The notes: generated by a model from the sequence alone, not told the origin. Counted from the stretch's first letter, positions 52,401 to 61,967 are shown. The stretch is 64,000 nt of DNA from an uncultured Eubacterium sp. (GCA_934316925.1 CAKREC010000002.1:1-64000), one strand, 5' to 3'. Numbers and translations are program-made.

Positions 52401-54755
52401 ACATTCCGCCATTTCTTTAAAGATACAAAGGAAGTTTCAATCACAGCGAGTGATGATATGAGTGGCGTTGAATCGATCCAATATTATATTTCGGAAACGG
52501 GAACACTTTCCGAGGACGAGATCTGTGGTGAGGGCATTTCCTGGCAGGAATATACCGGTAAATTCAATCTTACTCCGGATGAGTATCGCAAAGTGGTCGT
52601 ATATGCCAAGATTACCAATGGGGCAGGCCTTTCGACCTATGTTTCTTCCCAGGGACTTGTTTTTGACCAGGAAGCACCGGAGATCAAAGCCGACAACTAT
52701 GTTACGAGCTGGGAAGAAAAGGATACGCCGGTGTATGCTTCGGATGGAGAAAAGATTGCGGTTGCAGCCAATGACACATACCTTAAGAGTATGACGGTAT
52801 ATGAGGGTACGGATACAACGGTAAGTGGCACGGCGGTCACTGTGGAAGAAGCAGAGGATGAACGTGTTGCTACCTGGTACGCTTCGGTTGATGGATACCG
52901 GGCCGGTGAGGAACGTAGCTTTACGGTCAAAGCAGATGATGAAGCAGGCAATGAAACCATTCAGACGATCAAGATCGCAAAGACAAAATATCATATTGTT
53001 CCGGACAAACTGACATTGGATCCAGTGACGTATGGATATGAGGAATGTCCACAACAAGAAGTTACATGGAACAATGCAGACGATGCCAATGCGGATGCAA
53101 CGGTTACCGATGTTGCCGTGGAGGATGCGGATCATTTTGAGGTTGTAAAAAAAGAGGGAACTTACTGGATCAGCCTGAAAGAAACAGGATTTTCTGCCGG
53201 CAGTTATACGACCAAAGTAACGATCACTTACAATGACGGACAGACCGCAACGACGGAATGCAAAGCAGCTGTGGAAAAAGCAACATTAGATGTGACATAT
53301 AAAGGTCAGACGACATATTATAATGAACAGATTTCTGTTATGGATGCCATCGCGATCGAAGGATTTGTAAATCAGGATACAGAAGCAATATTTGATTCTG
53401 AAAAAAATCTTCTTCCAGAGATTGCATTTTCCGGAACAGCCAAAGAGACCGTTACACTTACGCCGGCTGGCGGAAAGGCAGAAAATTATCAGTTTGCATA
53501 TCACAGTGGAATTCTCATTGTGAACCGTCGCGAGGCAAAATCGGGTGAAGACGGACAGTATACGATTGAAGGAACACGCTCAGATACCAACTGGTATACC
53601 AGCGAGATCAAGATCCAGCCAAAAGAGGGATTCCTCTTACTGGCAAAAGAAAATGACGACGATGAAAATGCGATGGAACGTATTGTCATCACAGCAGATA
53701 CGGCAGAGGGAGAGAGCGATTTCTTCTTGAAAAACATAAAAACAGGAGAAATTTATCAGCAGACTAAATTCCAGTACAAGAAGGATGTATTGGCACCGGA
53801 GATCCTGCAGGTAGAAGATGGCGTTACGTATGAGGTAAATACGAAAGAAGCGATCGTAAAAGATACCAACCTTGCAACGGTTACAGTCAATGGTGTTCAG
53901 CAGCAGGTTGAGAATGGTCTGTGCAGACTGACTCTTACGGCAGACGAAAAGAATACGATTTATGTGATTGTAGCAACCGACAAGGCAGGACTCACAGTGA
54001 CAAAGACGGTGATACTCAAACAGCCGGCGGCGATCACTACAGATAATACCAATACCAATGGCAGCAGTAACGGTTCAAGTTCTACAAAGAGTACATCGTC
54101 CGGTACGATCAAAAAATCGACGAAGGTACAGCCGGGAAGTCCGCAGACGTCAATTTCAACGAAAACGGCGGATATGTACAAAGCAGTACTTACCGACGAG
54201 GAGCAAAAAGCGGTTGCCAGCGGCAGTGACGCAAAGATCCAGCTCCGTGTGAAAAACATTGACTCCACAGTATCGCAGAAAGATAAGGAGCTGATCATAG
54301 CTAATCTTGGCAATTACACGATCGGAGAGTACCTGGATATTACCTTGTGGAAAACAGTAGGAAGCAGTGATGAGATCAAGGTGACAAAGACACGGAATTC
54401 GATTTCGGTTACGATCACGATTCCAGATTCACTGAAAAATAAGAATGATTCGGTGATCCGGAAGTATGTTGTCTTCCGTGTCCATGACGGAGCAGTTTCT
54501 ATACAGGAAGATCAGGATTCTGTGGAAAATACCGTTACGATCAATACAGACCGGTTCTCGACCTATGTGCTGGCTTATCAGGATGTAGCAAAGGATACGG
54601 CAGGTAAGAGTAAAGCGGGTGCATCAAAATCTTCTATGCCGGCTACCGGTGACCGTGCGCCACTGATCCCGGTTGTGATTGTTTTTGTTGTTGCATTTGC
54701 CGGTGTCATTTCTGTTATATGTTTACGAAGAAAAAAGTCGGGAGCAAATAAGTAA
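49497..54755 (+). CDS. Large wall-anchored repeat protein (LPXTG-like)
   Basis: 1752 residues with GGAGGATTGC upstream. The N-terminal helix (about 25-45) acts as an export signal, followed by a low-complexity Pro/Glu/Ala stalk (about 55-155). Then come alternating beta domains: an NWY/SWYSSEV-type unit repeated three times and an MBG/YDG-like unit (VTYGYEE..., ITYTGSTAKYN) repeated twice. A Ser/Thr-rich linker leads to an extra beta domain (about 1535-1690) and a C-terminal sortase signal: MPATGD, membrane helix, and RRKKSGANK. MPATG differs from LPXTG in the first residue, so anchoring is likely but unproven. Such proteins act in adhesion to host mucus or other cells. Confidence 0.82.
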   Translation: MKVIKDKEIIKKLTGYTRAHRGATRILSIVLCVAVIGAFVVWPSLADEMEPLGDEVEVAVNTPEPTGTPEAEATEEPAASQEPAADQEEEVQPEATKEPEASPQASEEPSTDGQSDEKDAESQPEETASAAPQKTETAAQSKAAKSSTDSEDDTARQVEVPVITKQPTEGVVTPVELSYLNSELTLSMEAKEANSKKDIVFYQWYQASDSSGADATALGGEDGDTLHIESDQDAGTYYYFCRVYSVDRDDYDNHSDSVDSDVVKVQISPATPELSDFDLSEVKTSYYYTGKSITIPVTSDAKGMGEAKMYFTDANGRNAAFIKPGTYHMSIHVAAGKNYTEADIPLSQTVQIERINPVAGTSKKGYTVTGTKGSNSWYSSEVSIRSDIAGYQIGTSETGEFQDKIVISENGENVGPSEIYLKYVNAASPKDGAVSEPISVTDVINVDTTKPTGTITLDTNGNIFSNLLESITFGIYSSGVSGSITAKDSESGIESISYYVYKSTDKKGLSQSQFNRVSWTKGDTFTIKDSGNNYIVYAKLVDKAGNTQYISSDGIVLDGTEPVITSTEDKELQDQYIADRKTFEVSDTNLKRVIVYVGDDTSTNVEKDYSGDIENGKVSITLNAPGEADSLDENVYTIVAEDAAGNKTSQTITMIRPIAYVSFAPFTFEDVTYGYEEAQKEVSYTLNPANNVEVTITKLVIEEGSEYFQLTKDGMGVSLKTGLHASEQPYTASVRAYYQCGTYKYGTTAVTCSAKVNKKTATITYTGSTAKYNTIPVFKDCFQFDGLVNGDTEESLIQKDSAYVAPQISYVTESGTPKRADKTGKETLIPQGAAASDYEFQYVSGELTVERYAYPDRYKLVGTKGANDWYTSDVSLESADPAKYEIGTMEDPEDPDTFQKQDAIAYVNGNNNETAGGLIPCYMRDIQTGEISQLMTAGVKVDKTKPTVGVDEGIQVSDNHFYQFMNVITFRHFFKDTKEVSITASDDMSGVESIQYYISETGTLSEDEICGEGISWQEYTGKFNLTPDEYRKVVVYAKITNGAGLSTYVSSQGLVFDQEAPEIKADNYVTSWEEKDTPVYASDGEKIAVAANDTYLKSMTVYEGTDTTVSGTAVTVEEAEDERVATWYASVDGYRAGEERSFTVKADDEAGNETIQTIKIAKTKYHIVPDKLTLDPVTYGYEECPQQEVTWNNADDANADATVTDVAVEDADHFEVVKKEGTYWISLKETGFSAGSYTTKVTITYNDGQTATTECKAAVEKATLDVTYKGQTTYYNEQISVMDAIAIEGFVNQDTEAIFDSEKNLLPEIAFSGTAKETVTLTPAGGKAENYQFAYHSGILIVNRREAKSGEDGQYTIEGTRSDTNWYTSEIKIQPKEGFLLLAKENDDDENAMERIVITADTAEGESDFFLKNIKTGEIYQQTKFQYKKDVLAPEILQVEDGVTYEVNTKEAIVKDTNLATVTVNGVQQQVENGLCRLTLTADEKNTIYVIVATDKAGLTVTKTVILKQPAAITTDNTNTNGSSNGSSSTKSTSSGTIKKSTKVQPGSPQTSISTKTADMYKAVLTDEEQKAVASGSDAKIQLRVKNIDSTVSQKDKELIIANLGNYTIGEYLDITLWKTVGSSDEIKVTKTRNSISVTITIPDSLKNKNDSVIRKYVVFRVHDGAVSIQEDQDSVENTVTINTDRFSTYVLAYQDVAKDTAGKSKAGASKSSMPATGDRAPLIPVVIVFVVAFAGVISVICLRRKKSGANK
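50580..53820 (+). repeat. Diverged domain repeats inside the surface protein gene
   Basis: Unit A (starting GTKGSNSWYSSEVSIRS, GTKGANDWYTSDVSLES, GTRSDTNWYTSEIKIQP) lies near 50600, 52080 and 53565. Unit B (VTYGYEE start and a QFDGLVNGDTEE or AIEGFVNQDTEA end) lies near 51500-51890 and 53020-53390. The first two A units end with a DTTKP/DKTKP Ig-like strand and a SGIES/SGVES segment. The copies are diverged in sequence, indicating old duplications. Confidence 0.8.
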
Positions 54756-54773
54756 AAATAGTAGGAGGGCGAA

Positions 54774-55457
54774 ATGAAACAGGTTCGAACAAGTTTGGAA
54801 GACCGCGTTCTTCCAAGTTATACAAAGGGCGAAGAAATCTTTAACATGGTTTCTCATATTGTGGGAGGAGCAGTTGCGATCGCAGCGCTTACGTTATGTG
54901 TTATATTTTCTGCTATTTATAAGGATGCGTGGGCTGTGGTAAGTTCCGCTGTTTATGGCGGCACGCTGCTGGCGTTGTATGTGATGTCCAGTGTGTATCA
55001 CGGATTGAGAACGAACACATCCAAAAAAGTTTTTCAGATCATCGACCATTGTACGATATATTTTGTGATCGCAGGAACTTATACACCGGTCACATTGGTA
55101 GCACTGCGGCCGACCTATACGGTGCAGGCATTTGTCATCTTTGGTGTTGTCTGGGCATGCTGTTTTATGGCAGCGACGTTGACGGCGATTGACTTAAAGA
55201 AATATCAGGTGCTGTCTATGGTATGTTATATTGCCATGGGTTGGTGCATTATCTTTTTTATTGTACCGACGGTACGCTGTCTGGGACTCGGCGGCACGGT
55301 CTTTTTATTGACAGGTGGTCTGTGTTACACGATTGGAGCTGTTTTATACGGAATTGGAAAAAAGAAAAAGTACATGCATTCTATTTTCCATCTGTTTGTA
55401 TTAGCAGGTAGTATTTTGCACTTCTTTATGGTGCTGTTTTATATTATTATGAAGTAG
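54774..55457 (+). CDS. Hemolysin III family (PAQR-type) membrane protein
   Basis: 227 residues with seven membrane helices. The family signature is NMVSHIVGGAVAIAALTL (first conserved Ser-His), SSVYHGLR and IDHCTIYFVIAGTYTP, the zinc-type ligands of the PAQR superfamily. Bacterial members affect membrane fluidity or act as hydrolases. Despite the family name, haemolysis is unlikely to be its normal role. It sits 16 bases upstream of fabV, suggesting a link to membrane lipid state. Confidence 0.88.
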   Translation: MKQVRTSLEDRVLPSYTKGEEIFNMVSHIVGGAVAIAALTLCVIFSAIYKDAWAVVSSAVYGGTLLALYVMSSVYHGLRTNTSKKVFQIIDHCTIYFVIAGTYTPVTLVALRPTYTVQAFVIFGVVWACCFMAATLTAIDLKKYQVLSMVCYIAMGWCIIFFIVPTVRCLGLGGTVFLLTGGLCYTIGAVLYGIGKKKKYMHSIFHLFVLAGSILHFFMVLFYIIMK

Positions 55458-55473
55458 AAAGGAAATTAAGATT

Positions 55474-56628
55474 ATGGTAGTTGAACCAAAGGTAAAAGGA
55501 TTTATTTGTACCACAGCACATCCCACCGGATGTGAGGAGAGTGTAGCAAGACAGATTGCCTATGTAAAGGAACAGGGAAAGGTAGAGGGACCAAAACATA
55601 TTCTAGTCATTGGCTCATCCACCGGTTATGGACTGGCAAGCCGTATTGCTGTGACGTATGGTTATGGAGCAGATACGATCGGTGTTGCTTTTGAGAAAGA
55701 AGCAAAAGGAAAAAGAACGGCATCTGCCGGATGGTACAACAACAAAGCCTTTGAAAAATTTGCAAAAGAGGATGGCTATTATGCAAAATCTTTTAATGGA
55801 GACGGATTCTCAAAGGAGATGAAAGAACAGGTTATTCAGGCGATTCAAGAAGACTTTGGACAGGTGGATATGGTGATCTACAGCATGGCAGCACCGAGAA
55901 GAACATTGTCAGATGGTACGACGGTATCCAGCGTGTTAAAGACGGTTGGAAAAGAATTTACGAATAAAACAATTGATCTTCGCAATAATGAGATTACCGA
56001 GGTTACGGTTCCGGTAGCAACGGAGGAAGAGATCAAGAATACGGTATCCGTTATGGGTGGAGAAGACTGGGCAGACTGGATCCAGGCACTTTCGGATGCA
56101 GGCGTTTTAGCAGATCATGCTACAACATTTGCGTATTCCTATATAGGACCGGAAGTGACACACGCGATTTATAAAGATGGTAGTATCGGACAGGCAAAAA
56201 AACACTTGTATGAAACCTCTGTCGCATTGACAGAAAAATATAAAGAAAAAGATTTAAAGGCATATATTTCGGTTAATAAAGCGCTTGTAACACAGAGCAG
56301 CGCAGCAATTCCAATCGTACCTTTGTATATTTCTCTCGTTTACAAAGTAATGAAAGACCAGGGAATCCATGAAGGATGTATTGAGCAGATGTATCGTCTT
56401 TTTGCGGACAAACTTCCAAAAGGAGAAGTTGATGAAAAAGGTCAGTTCCGTTTGGATGACTGGGAACTGAGAGATTCTGTTCAGGACAAGATCAAAGAAA
56501 TGTGGGATCAGGTTACAACGGAAAACATTGAAACATTAGGTGACATCGAGGGATATTGGGAAGATTTCTATCACATGTTTGGATTCCACTATGACAATGT
56601 GGATTACACACAGGACGTAGAAGTTTAA
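55474..56628 (+). CDS. fabV: Trans-2-enoyl-CoA/ACP reductase, FabV/Ter type
   Basis: 384 residues. It has the long-chain SDR-like pattern of FabV: ICTTAHPTGCEESV, the NAD-binding IGSSTGYGLASRI, GFAFEKE-like GVAFEKEAKGKRTASAG, and the active-site Tyr in FAYSYIGPEVTHAIY with the Lys in GQAKKHL (Y-x8-K). It reduces enoyl-ACP in fatty acid synthesis, or enoyl-CoA in butyrate pathways. FabV enzymes are triclosan-resistant. No fab cluster is nearby. Confidence 0.93.
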   Translation: MVVEPKVKGFICTTAHPTGCEESVARQIAYVKEQGKVEGPKHILVIGSSTGYGLASRIAVTYGYGADTIGVAFEKEAKGKRTASAGWYNNKAFEKFAKEDGYYAKSFNGDGFSKEMKEQVIQAIQEDFGQVDMVIYSMAAPRRTLSDGTTVSSVLKTVGKEFTNKTIDLRNNEITEVTVPVATEEEIKNTVSVMGGEDWADWIQALSDAGVLADHATTFAYSYIGPEVTHAIYKDGSIGQAKKHLYETSVALTEKYKEKDLKAYISVNKALVTQSSAAIPIVPLYISLVYKVMKDQGIHEGCIEQMYRLFADKLPKGEVDEKGQFRLDDWELRDSVQDKIKEMWDQVTTENIETLGDIEGYWEDFYHMFGFHYDNVDYTQDVEV

Positions 56629-56642
56629 TTGGGGAGGTATTT

Positions 56643-57779
56643 ATGCGTATATTGCATACAGCAGATTTACATATTGGCAAACGACTTCATGAAATGAATC
56701 TGGCAGAAGATCAAAAATTTGTCTTGGACGAGATTGTGTCGATTGCGGAAAGTAAAAAATGTGATGCTGTTTGTATTGCCGGTGATATATATGATAAAAC
56801 AACCCCTTCAGCAGAGGCAATGGGCATTTTTGATGTCTTTGTCTCTGCTCTTGTTTTGAGGGGGATTTCGATCTATGCGATCGGTGGCAATCATGACTCC
56901 GGAGAACGTGTCAATTATTTTTCCGGATTGCTGCAGCAGCAAAATGTCGTGCTGGAGGGAAGCTACGCTGGCACATTGTGCAAAAAAACAATAACCGATG
57001 AGTTTGGTGAAATCGATATTTATCTGCTGCCGTATATCAAACCGGTGCTGATCCGAAAATATTTTCCGGATGAAAAGATAGAAACGTATGAACAGGCGAT
57101 GACATTTGTTTTGCGGGAAGCAAAAGAAGAAATACAAAAAGACCCGAACCGACGCAGAATTCTTTTAAGTCATCAGTTTGTTATGGGATGCGGCAGTTGT
57201 GAATCAGAAGAAATTGCGATCGGAGGACTTGATCAGATTTCGGGACAGGTTTACGAAGGATTTGATTATGTGGCACTGGGACATCTGCATGGCCCACAAA
57301 AGGCGTACGGGGATATGGTGCGCTATAGTGGAACGCCGTTGAAGTATTCATTGTCTGAGTGCAGCCATAAAAAGTCGGTTACGATTGTTACATTGGAAGA
57401 AAAAGGAAATGTTTCTCTGGAACTTGTGCCTTTAAAATGGTTAAGAGATGTAAGAAGCATCCGGGGGACCTATGAGGAACTGATTGCTATGCCGGTATGC
57501 CGGGATTATGTGGAACTGGTCGTGACGGATGAGGAAGTTGTTCCGAATGCGAGAGTCAGCCTGATGTCCGTTTTTCCTAATATGATCCGGTTTCGTGTAG
57601 ATAATCAAAAAGTACAGACAGCAACAACATGGGAACAGGACGACACGGATCTGGATGAAAAATCGAAGTTGGAACTGATGGAAGAATTTTACAAGATGCA
57701 AAATCATGGCGTTGCAATGAGTGATGGAATACGGGAGATACTGCTGGAAGTTTGTGAGAGTCTGGGAGGGATAGAGTGA
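56643..57779 (+). CDS. sbcD: Exonuclease subunit SbcD
   Basis: 378 residues from ATG 56643 after GGGGAGG. Mre11-type metal motifs in order: HTADLHIGK, AGDIYDKTT, IGGNHDSGE, LLSHQF and ALGHLHGPQ. With SbcC it cuts DNA hairpins and trims protein-blocked ends. Its stop overlaps the sbcC start by four bases (GTGA). Confidence 0.95.
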   Translation: MRILHTADLHIGKRLHEMNLAEDQKFVLDEIVSIAESKKCDAVCIAGDIYDKTTPSAEAMGIFDVFVSALVLRGISIYAIGGNHDSGERVNYFSGLLQQQNVVLEGSYAGTLCKKTITDEFGEIDIYLLPYIKPVLIRKYFPDEKIETYEQAMTFVLREAKEEIQKDPNRRRILLSHQFVMGCGSCESEEIAIGGLDQISGQVYEGFDYVALGHLHGPQKAYGDMVRYSGTPLKYSLSECSHKKSVTIVTLEEKGNVSLELVPLKWLRDVRSIRGTYEELIAMPVCRDYVELVVTDEEVVPNARVSLMSVFPNMIRFRVDNQKVQTATTWEQDDTDLDEKSKLELMEEFYKMQNHGVAMSDGIREILLEVCESLGGIE

Positions 57780-60400
57780 AGCCGATTTATTTGAAAATGA
57801 CAGGATTTGGCCCATATGGTGGACAACAGGAAATCGATTTTACCGCATTGGGAGAGAGAGGGATTTTTCTGATCACGGGAGACACCGGAGCAGGAAAAAC
57901 GACGATCTTTGATGCGATCTCGTTTGCCTTGTATGGAGAGGCAAGTGGGGGCGATGGACGCCGGAAAAGTAAAACCTTTCGGTCGGACTATGCCATGCCG
58001 GATGAAAAAACACAGGTAGTTTTTCGATTTTCCCAAAGAGGTAAGCTGTATGAAGCGGTGAGAAATCCGGCGTATCTTCGTCCGAAAAAAAGGGGCGAGG
58101 GTGCGATGGAAGAGCCTTCCTCGAAAACCTTTACCTGCCTGGATACTGGACAGGTATATACACAAAAAGAAGCGGATGAAAAGATAAAAGAGATTATCGG
58201 TCTGGATCGTGAACAGTTTTCCTGGGCTGTGATGATCGCACAGGGCGATTTTCTCAAAATACTGAATGCTTCGAGTGAAGACCGCACAAAGATCTTTCAG
58301 AAAATTTTTGATACATCCTTTTACCTGAAGGTACAGATGCGTCTGCAGGATAAGGCAAAGCAGTACTATGGAAAATGGCAGGAAATGACAGCTCGGATCC
58401 AGGAAAATGTAAACAGGGTCCAGTTGTTCCCTCTGCCGGAGGATACGACGGCACTGGCAAAACTTATGGAGTGCAAAGAGCAGGATGCACCGTTGACCGT
58501 ATTGTGTGAGGCGCTGAATCAGTATAATGCTGCAGTGGAAATCGTTTTGCAGGAAAAATATGCCGAATTGCAGAAAAAAAAGGAAGAGAGGGAGAAATGT
58601 CTGCAAACAAAGGCAAAAGCAGAGAGCGATAATCAAAAAATTCAGGAATTTACCAGAAAAAAACAGGAGCATGAACAGATCGTTTCGCAAAAAGATTCGT
58701 ATGATAAGCTGAAACAGAGACTCGATCAGGCGAGAACGGCAGATTCTGTCACGCCGTTTTTTCTGGCATATGAAGAGCAGCGGATGACGGTGCAGAGGCT
58801 TCACGAACTGCTGGAAGATACAACGGCGCAATATGAGGACGCGAAAAAGGATCTGACCAGATGGCAGCAACAACAGGACGAGCAGGAGTCAAAGCAGGAG
58901 CAGAGACGGCAATGGGATCTGGAGTCGAGTCGTTTGCTGGAAGGGAAGCAGTGCCTGCTCTCTTACCGGGAAACCTGTGAAAAACACAAAGAAGCAGCAA
59001 CGGCTTATCAAAAGGTGGATGCACAGGCGCAGGCAGCACAGAGTGAATTCCGTCAGCTTCGCAACGCCTACTATGCAGGAAGTGCCGGGATTTTGGCAAA
59101 AGAACTGGAAACAGGAATGCCATGCCCAGTCTGTGGATCATGTGAGCACCCGGATCCGGCAAAGATCTGTGAGTCCATGCCGGACAAAAAACAGGTCGAA
59201 GATGCTGAAAATCGCTACGAACAAAAAAGTACAAAATGCAGGGAATGGGGCGAAAAGGCCGCCTCTTACCACAGTGCATTGGAACAATTGCAAAATCAGT
59301 TGGATCGTTATGGGATTGAACCGGATGCGTCGATCGAGGAATTGAACCGCACATATCAGGAAAAAGAGCAGTTCTGGAAACACTTTGATGAGCGGAGCAA
59401 GATGATCGGCGAAAAGCTGGAATCAAGTCGTGCCGCAAGAGATATGCTGAAAGCAAGAAAAGAAGAACAGCAAAAAAATCTGGAAACCGATACCCGTTTG
59501 ATGCAGGAAAAAGAAGCTGTGTGGGAAGAAAAACGGACGTGTTATTTTGCAACCGAAGAATTGTATCAGGGTGCCAGATTGAGTAAAGAACAGCAACAGA
59601 ACATGGAATCCGACTGGAACCGGTATACGGAAGAATCAGCATTGCTTAAGGGAGCACTCGAACAGTTGCAACAGGCAGTTGAGAACATTTCGTGGCAGGA
59701 TATAACCGGTTTGGAACAAAATCTAAAAGAACAAAAAGCGGAACTGGCAAAACTGGAAAATGAGATTCAGGAGATTGAGATTACTTACCGGACAAACAAG
59801 GACGAAGAAGAACTATTACAAAAGCTGAACAAAGAACGAGAAAAACTGCAGGTACGGTGGGCGCAGATCAAAGATATCAGTGACACGTTTAACGGACAGA
59901 AGACCGGTCAGGCAAAGATGAAGCTGGAGACCTTTGTTCAGCGCCATTATTTCGGAAAAGTTGTATTGGCGGCTAACCGGCGTCTGCAGGTAATGACGGA
60001 AGACGGCTTTGTGCTGCGCTGTAAGATGGAGGCGGAAAACCGTACCAGTCAATGGGGGCTTGACCTGGATGTATATGACAATAACACGGGAAAATGGCGT
60101 GATGTCAGCACTTTGTCCGGCGGAGAATCGTTTCTTGCTTCGCTGTCTTTAGCGCTGGGATTATCGGATGTAGTTCAGGAAAATAACGGTGGGATCCGTC
60201 TGGAATCGATGTTTATTGATGAGGGATTTGGATCTCTGGATGAACAGACCTTGCGGCAGTCACTGAAAGTTCTTGCCAATCTTGCAGATGGCGACCGGAT
60301 GATCGGTATTATTTCACACGTTGAAGAGCTAAAAAATTCGATCGACAATAAAATTGTGATCACCAAAACCGGAGCGGGAAGTAAGATCCGGGTAATATAA
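57776..60400 (+). CDS. sbcC: Exonuclease subunit SbcC (Rad50-like)
   Basis: 874 residues from GTG 57776. Walker A GDTGAGKTT (35-43), a coiled-coil arm of about 270 residues to the zinc hook CPVC (about 450), a returning arm, and the C-terminal half with signature TLSGGESFLASLSLALGL and Walker B with FIDEGFGSLDE. It is somewhat shorter than E. coli SbcC (1048) but normal for Clostridia. ATP binding in SbcC opens and closes the SbcD nuclease. Confidence 0.95.
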   Translation: MKPIYLKMTGFGPYGGQQEIDFTALGERGIFLITGDTGAGKTTIFDAISFALYGEASGGDGRRKSKTFRSDYAMPDEKTQVVFRFSQRGKLYEAVRNPAYLRPKKRGEGAMEEPSSKTFTCLDTGQVYTQKEADEKIKEIIGLDREQFSWAVMIAQGDFLKILNASSEDRTKIFQKIFDTSFYLKVQMRLQDKAKQYYGKWQEMTARIQENVNRVQLFPLPEDTTALAKLMECKEQDAPLTVLCEALNQYNAAVEIVLQEKYAELQKKKEEREKCLQTKAKAESDNQKIQEFTRKKQEHEQIVSQKDSYDKLKQRLDQARTADSVTPFFLAYEEQRMTVQRLHELLEDTTAQYEDAKKDLTRWQQQQDEQESKQEQRRQWDLESSRLLEGKQCLLSYRETCEKHKEAATAYQKVDAQAQAAQSEFRQLRNAYYAGSAGILAKELETGMPCPVCGSCEHPDPAKICESMPDKKQVEDAENRYEQKSTKCREWGEKAASYHSALEQLQNQLDRYGIEPDASIEELNRTYQEKEQFWKHFDERSKMIGEKLESSRAARDMLKARKEEQQKNLETDTRLMQEKEAVWEEKRTCYFATEELYQGARLSKEQQQNMESDWNRYTEESALLKGALEQLQQAVENISWQDITGLEQNLKEQKAELAKLENEIQEIEITYRTNKDEEELLQKLNKEREKLQVRWAQIKDISDTFNGQKTGQAKMKLETFVQRHYFGKVVLAANRRLQVMTEDGFVLRCKMEAENRTSQWGLDLDVYDNNTGKWRDVSTLSGGESFLASLSLALGLSDVVQENNGGIRLESMFIDEGFGSLDEQTLRQSLKVLANLADGDRMIGIISHVEELKNSIDNKIVITKTGAGSKIRVI

Positions 60401-60405
60401 AAAGG

Positions 60406-60436
60406 GGACCGTCTGTATTGATGCAGACGGTCCTTT
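60406..60436 (+). terminator. Terminator between sbcC and lysC
   Basis: GGACCGTCTG (60406-60415) pairs perfectly with CAGACGGTCC (60424-60433), followed by TTTATAT. Placed between convergent genes, it may serve both. Confidence 0.8.
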
Positions 60437-60464
60437 ATATAAGGAAATAAGAAAGAGAAATCAA

Positions 60465-61784
60465 TTATAAAGATGTCAGTACAAAAATATCGTAAATCGC
60501 TTTAATCGCATTTTCAAAATCTTCGTTACGAACACCGATGATAATGTTCAACTCGCTGGAACCCTGATCGATCATCTTGACATTGATGTGTGCGTGTGCC
60601 AATGCAGCAAACAAACGACCGGCAGTACCACGTGTACTCTTCATGCCACGTCCTACGACAGCGATCAAAGCTAAGTCAGACTCCAGTTCGATCGAATCCG
60701 GATGGGTAGCAGCGTTGATATCAGCCAGAACTTTCTGTTCTTTTTCCATAAACTCATCCTGATGAACAAAAATGGTCATCGTATCGATGCCGGAAGGCAT
60801 ATGTTCAAAAGAAATACCACTATCTTCGAAAGCACCTAATACTTTGCGGCCAAATCCGACTTCAGAGTTCATCATGTCTTTTTCAATATTGACAGCGACA
60901 AATCCCTTCTTTCCGGCAATACCGGTAATGGTGTAAGCAGGGATGCGGCAAGTACTTTCTACGATCATGGTACCATCATCTTCAGGGGCATTGGTATTGC
61001 GGATATTGATCGGAATACCAGCCTGACGTACTGGGAAGATCGCATCTTCATGAAGAACAGAGGCACCCATATAAGCCAGCTCGCGAAGTTCTTTGTAGGT
61101 GATCGTATGGATGACAACAGGATCTTTGACAATGCGCGGATCGGCTACCAGAAAACCGGAAACATCGGTCCAGTTCTCATAAAGATCAGCACTTACTGCG
61201 CGTGCTACCAAAGAACCGGTAACATCAGAACCACCACGGGAAAATGTAACAACTTTTCCGTTGGCTTTTGCACCATAAAAACCAGGGATCACAGCATGCT
61301 CCGTAGCAGCAAGACGTTCGGATAACAGCTTGTTTGTTGTCTCGGCATCAAAATTTCCATCATCATCAAAACGGATCACATTGGCAGAATCAATAAAGTC
61401 ATAACCAAGGTAATTTGCCATGATCTTGCCGTTCAGGTATTCACCGCGGGAAGCTGCATACATAGAACCAGCTTTGGCAAGAAATTCTTTTTTGATCGTC
61501 TCAAAATCATCTTCCAGAGAGAAGTTCAACTTCAATCCGCGAATGATCTCATTGTAACGATCTTTGATCTGCTGTAACTGTTTGGTAAATGCCTGTCCGC
61601 TCTCTGCAAGTTCATAACAACGGTATAACATATCCGTAACTTTCGTATCATGGGAATCTCTTTTTCCCGGTGCGGATGGTACAACATAGCGACGGCTCTC
61701 GTCAGCACGGATGATGTTACCGACTTTTTTGAACTGCTCGGCGCTTGCTAAGGAACTACCACCGAATTTGACAACTTTTTTCAT
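60465..61784 (-). CDS. lysC: Aspartokinase
   Basis: 439 residues from ATG 61784, with AGGAGG in the complement. Catalytic part (1-290): KFGGSSLAS at the start, SRGGSDVTGSL and the YENWTDVSGF segment. Two ACT domains occupy the C-terminus (about 300-439), where lysine or threonine usually binds. It phosphorylates aspartate, the first step to lysine, methionine and threonine. The 180 bases upstream are too short for a lysine riboswitch, and none is visible there; a TTGAAA sequence in the complement near 61860 may be the -35. Confidence 0.92.
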   Translation of the reverse strand: MKKVVKFGGSSLASAEQFKKVGNIIRADESRRYVVPSAPGKRDSHDTKVTDMLYRCYELAESGQAFTKQLQQIKDRYNEIIRGLKLNFSLEDDFETIKKEFLAKAGSMYAASRGEYLNGKIMANYLGYDFIDSANVIRFDDDGNFDAETTNKLLSERLAATEHAVIPGFYGAKANGKVVTFSRGGSDVTGSLVARAVSADLYENWTDVSGFLVADPRIVKDPVVIHTITYKELRELAYMGASVLHEDAIFPVRQAGIPINIRNTNAPEDDGTMIVESTCRIPAYTITGIAGKKGFVAVNIEKDMMNSEVGFGRKVLGAFEDSGISFEHMPSGIDTMTIFVHQDEFMEKEQKVLADINAATHPDSIELESDLALIAVVGRGMKSTRGTAGRLFAALAHAHINVKMIDQGSSELNIIIGVRNEDFENAIKAIYDIFVLTSL

Positions 61785-61912
61785 AATGGCCTCCTAAAAT
61801 TTCTCCTTAATTTTAAAAATCTTTACATAGAATATAGTAAAGCATGTTTTTTTTTCTTTTTCAAGGTTTTTTGTAAAAAATAATGGAAAAACTATCGGAT
61901 TTCAGAAAAATG

Positions 61913-61921
61913 TGGTATACT
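61913..61921 (+). promoter_or_regulatory. Extended -10 promoter for the small-protein/CobW genes
   Basis: TGGTATACT (61913-61921) has the TG extension and a good -10. No clear -35 is visible. Confidence 0.5.
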
Positions 61922-61967
61922 ATTTCTCTGTACAAAAACAAATCTCAAAAATAAAAAGGGGGAAATT

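Noticed and set aside
57704-58873. 389-residue minus-strand frame over sbcC.
   Set aside because: Shadow frame without a start site; the plus strand has an unmistakable SbcC.
61785-61967. Lysine riboswitch before the aspartokinase gene.
   Set aside because: The 180-base gap is AT-rich and lacks the conserved lysine aptamer blocks.
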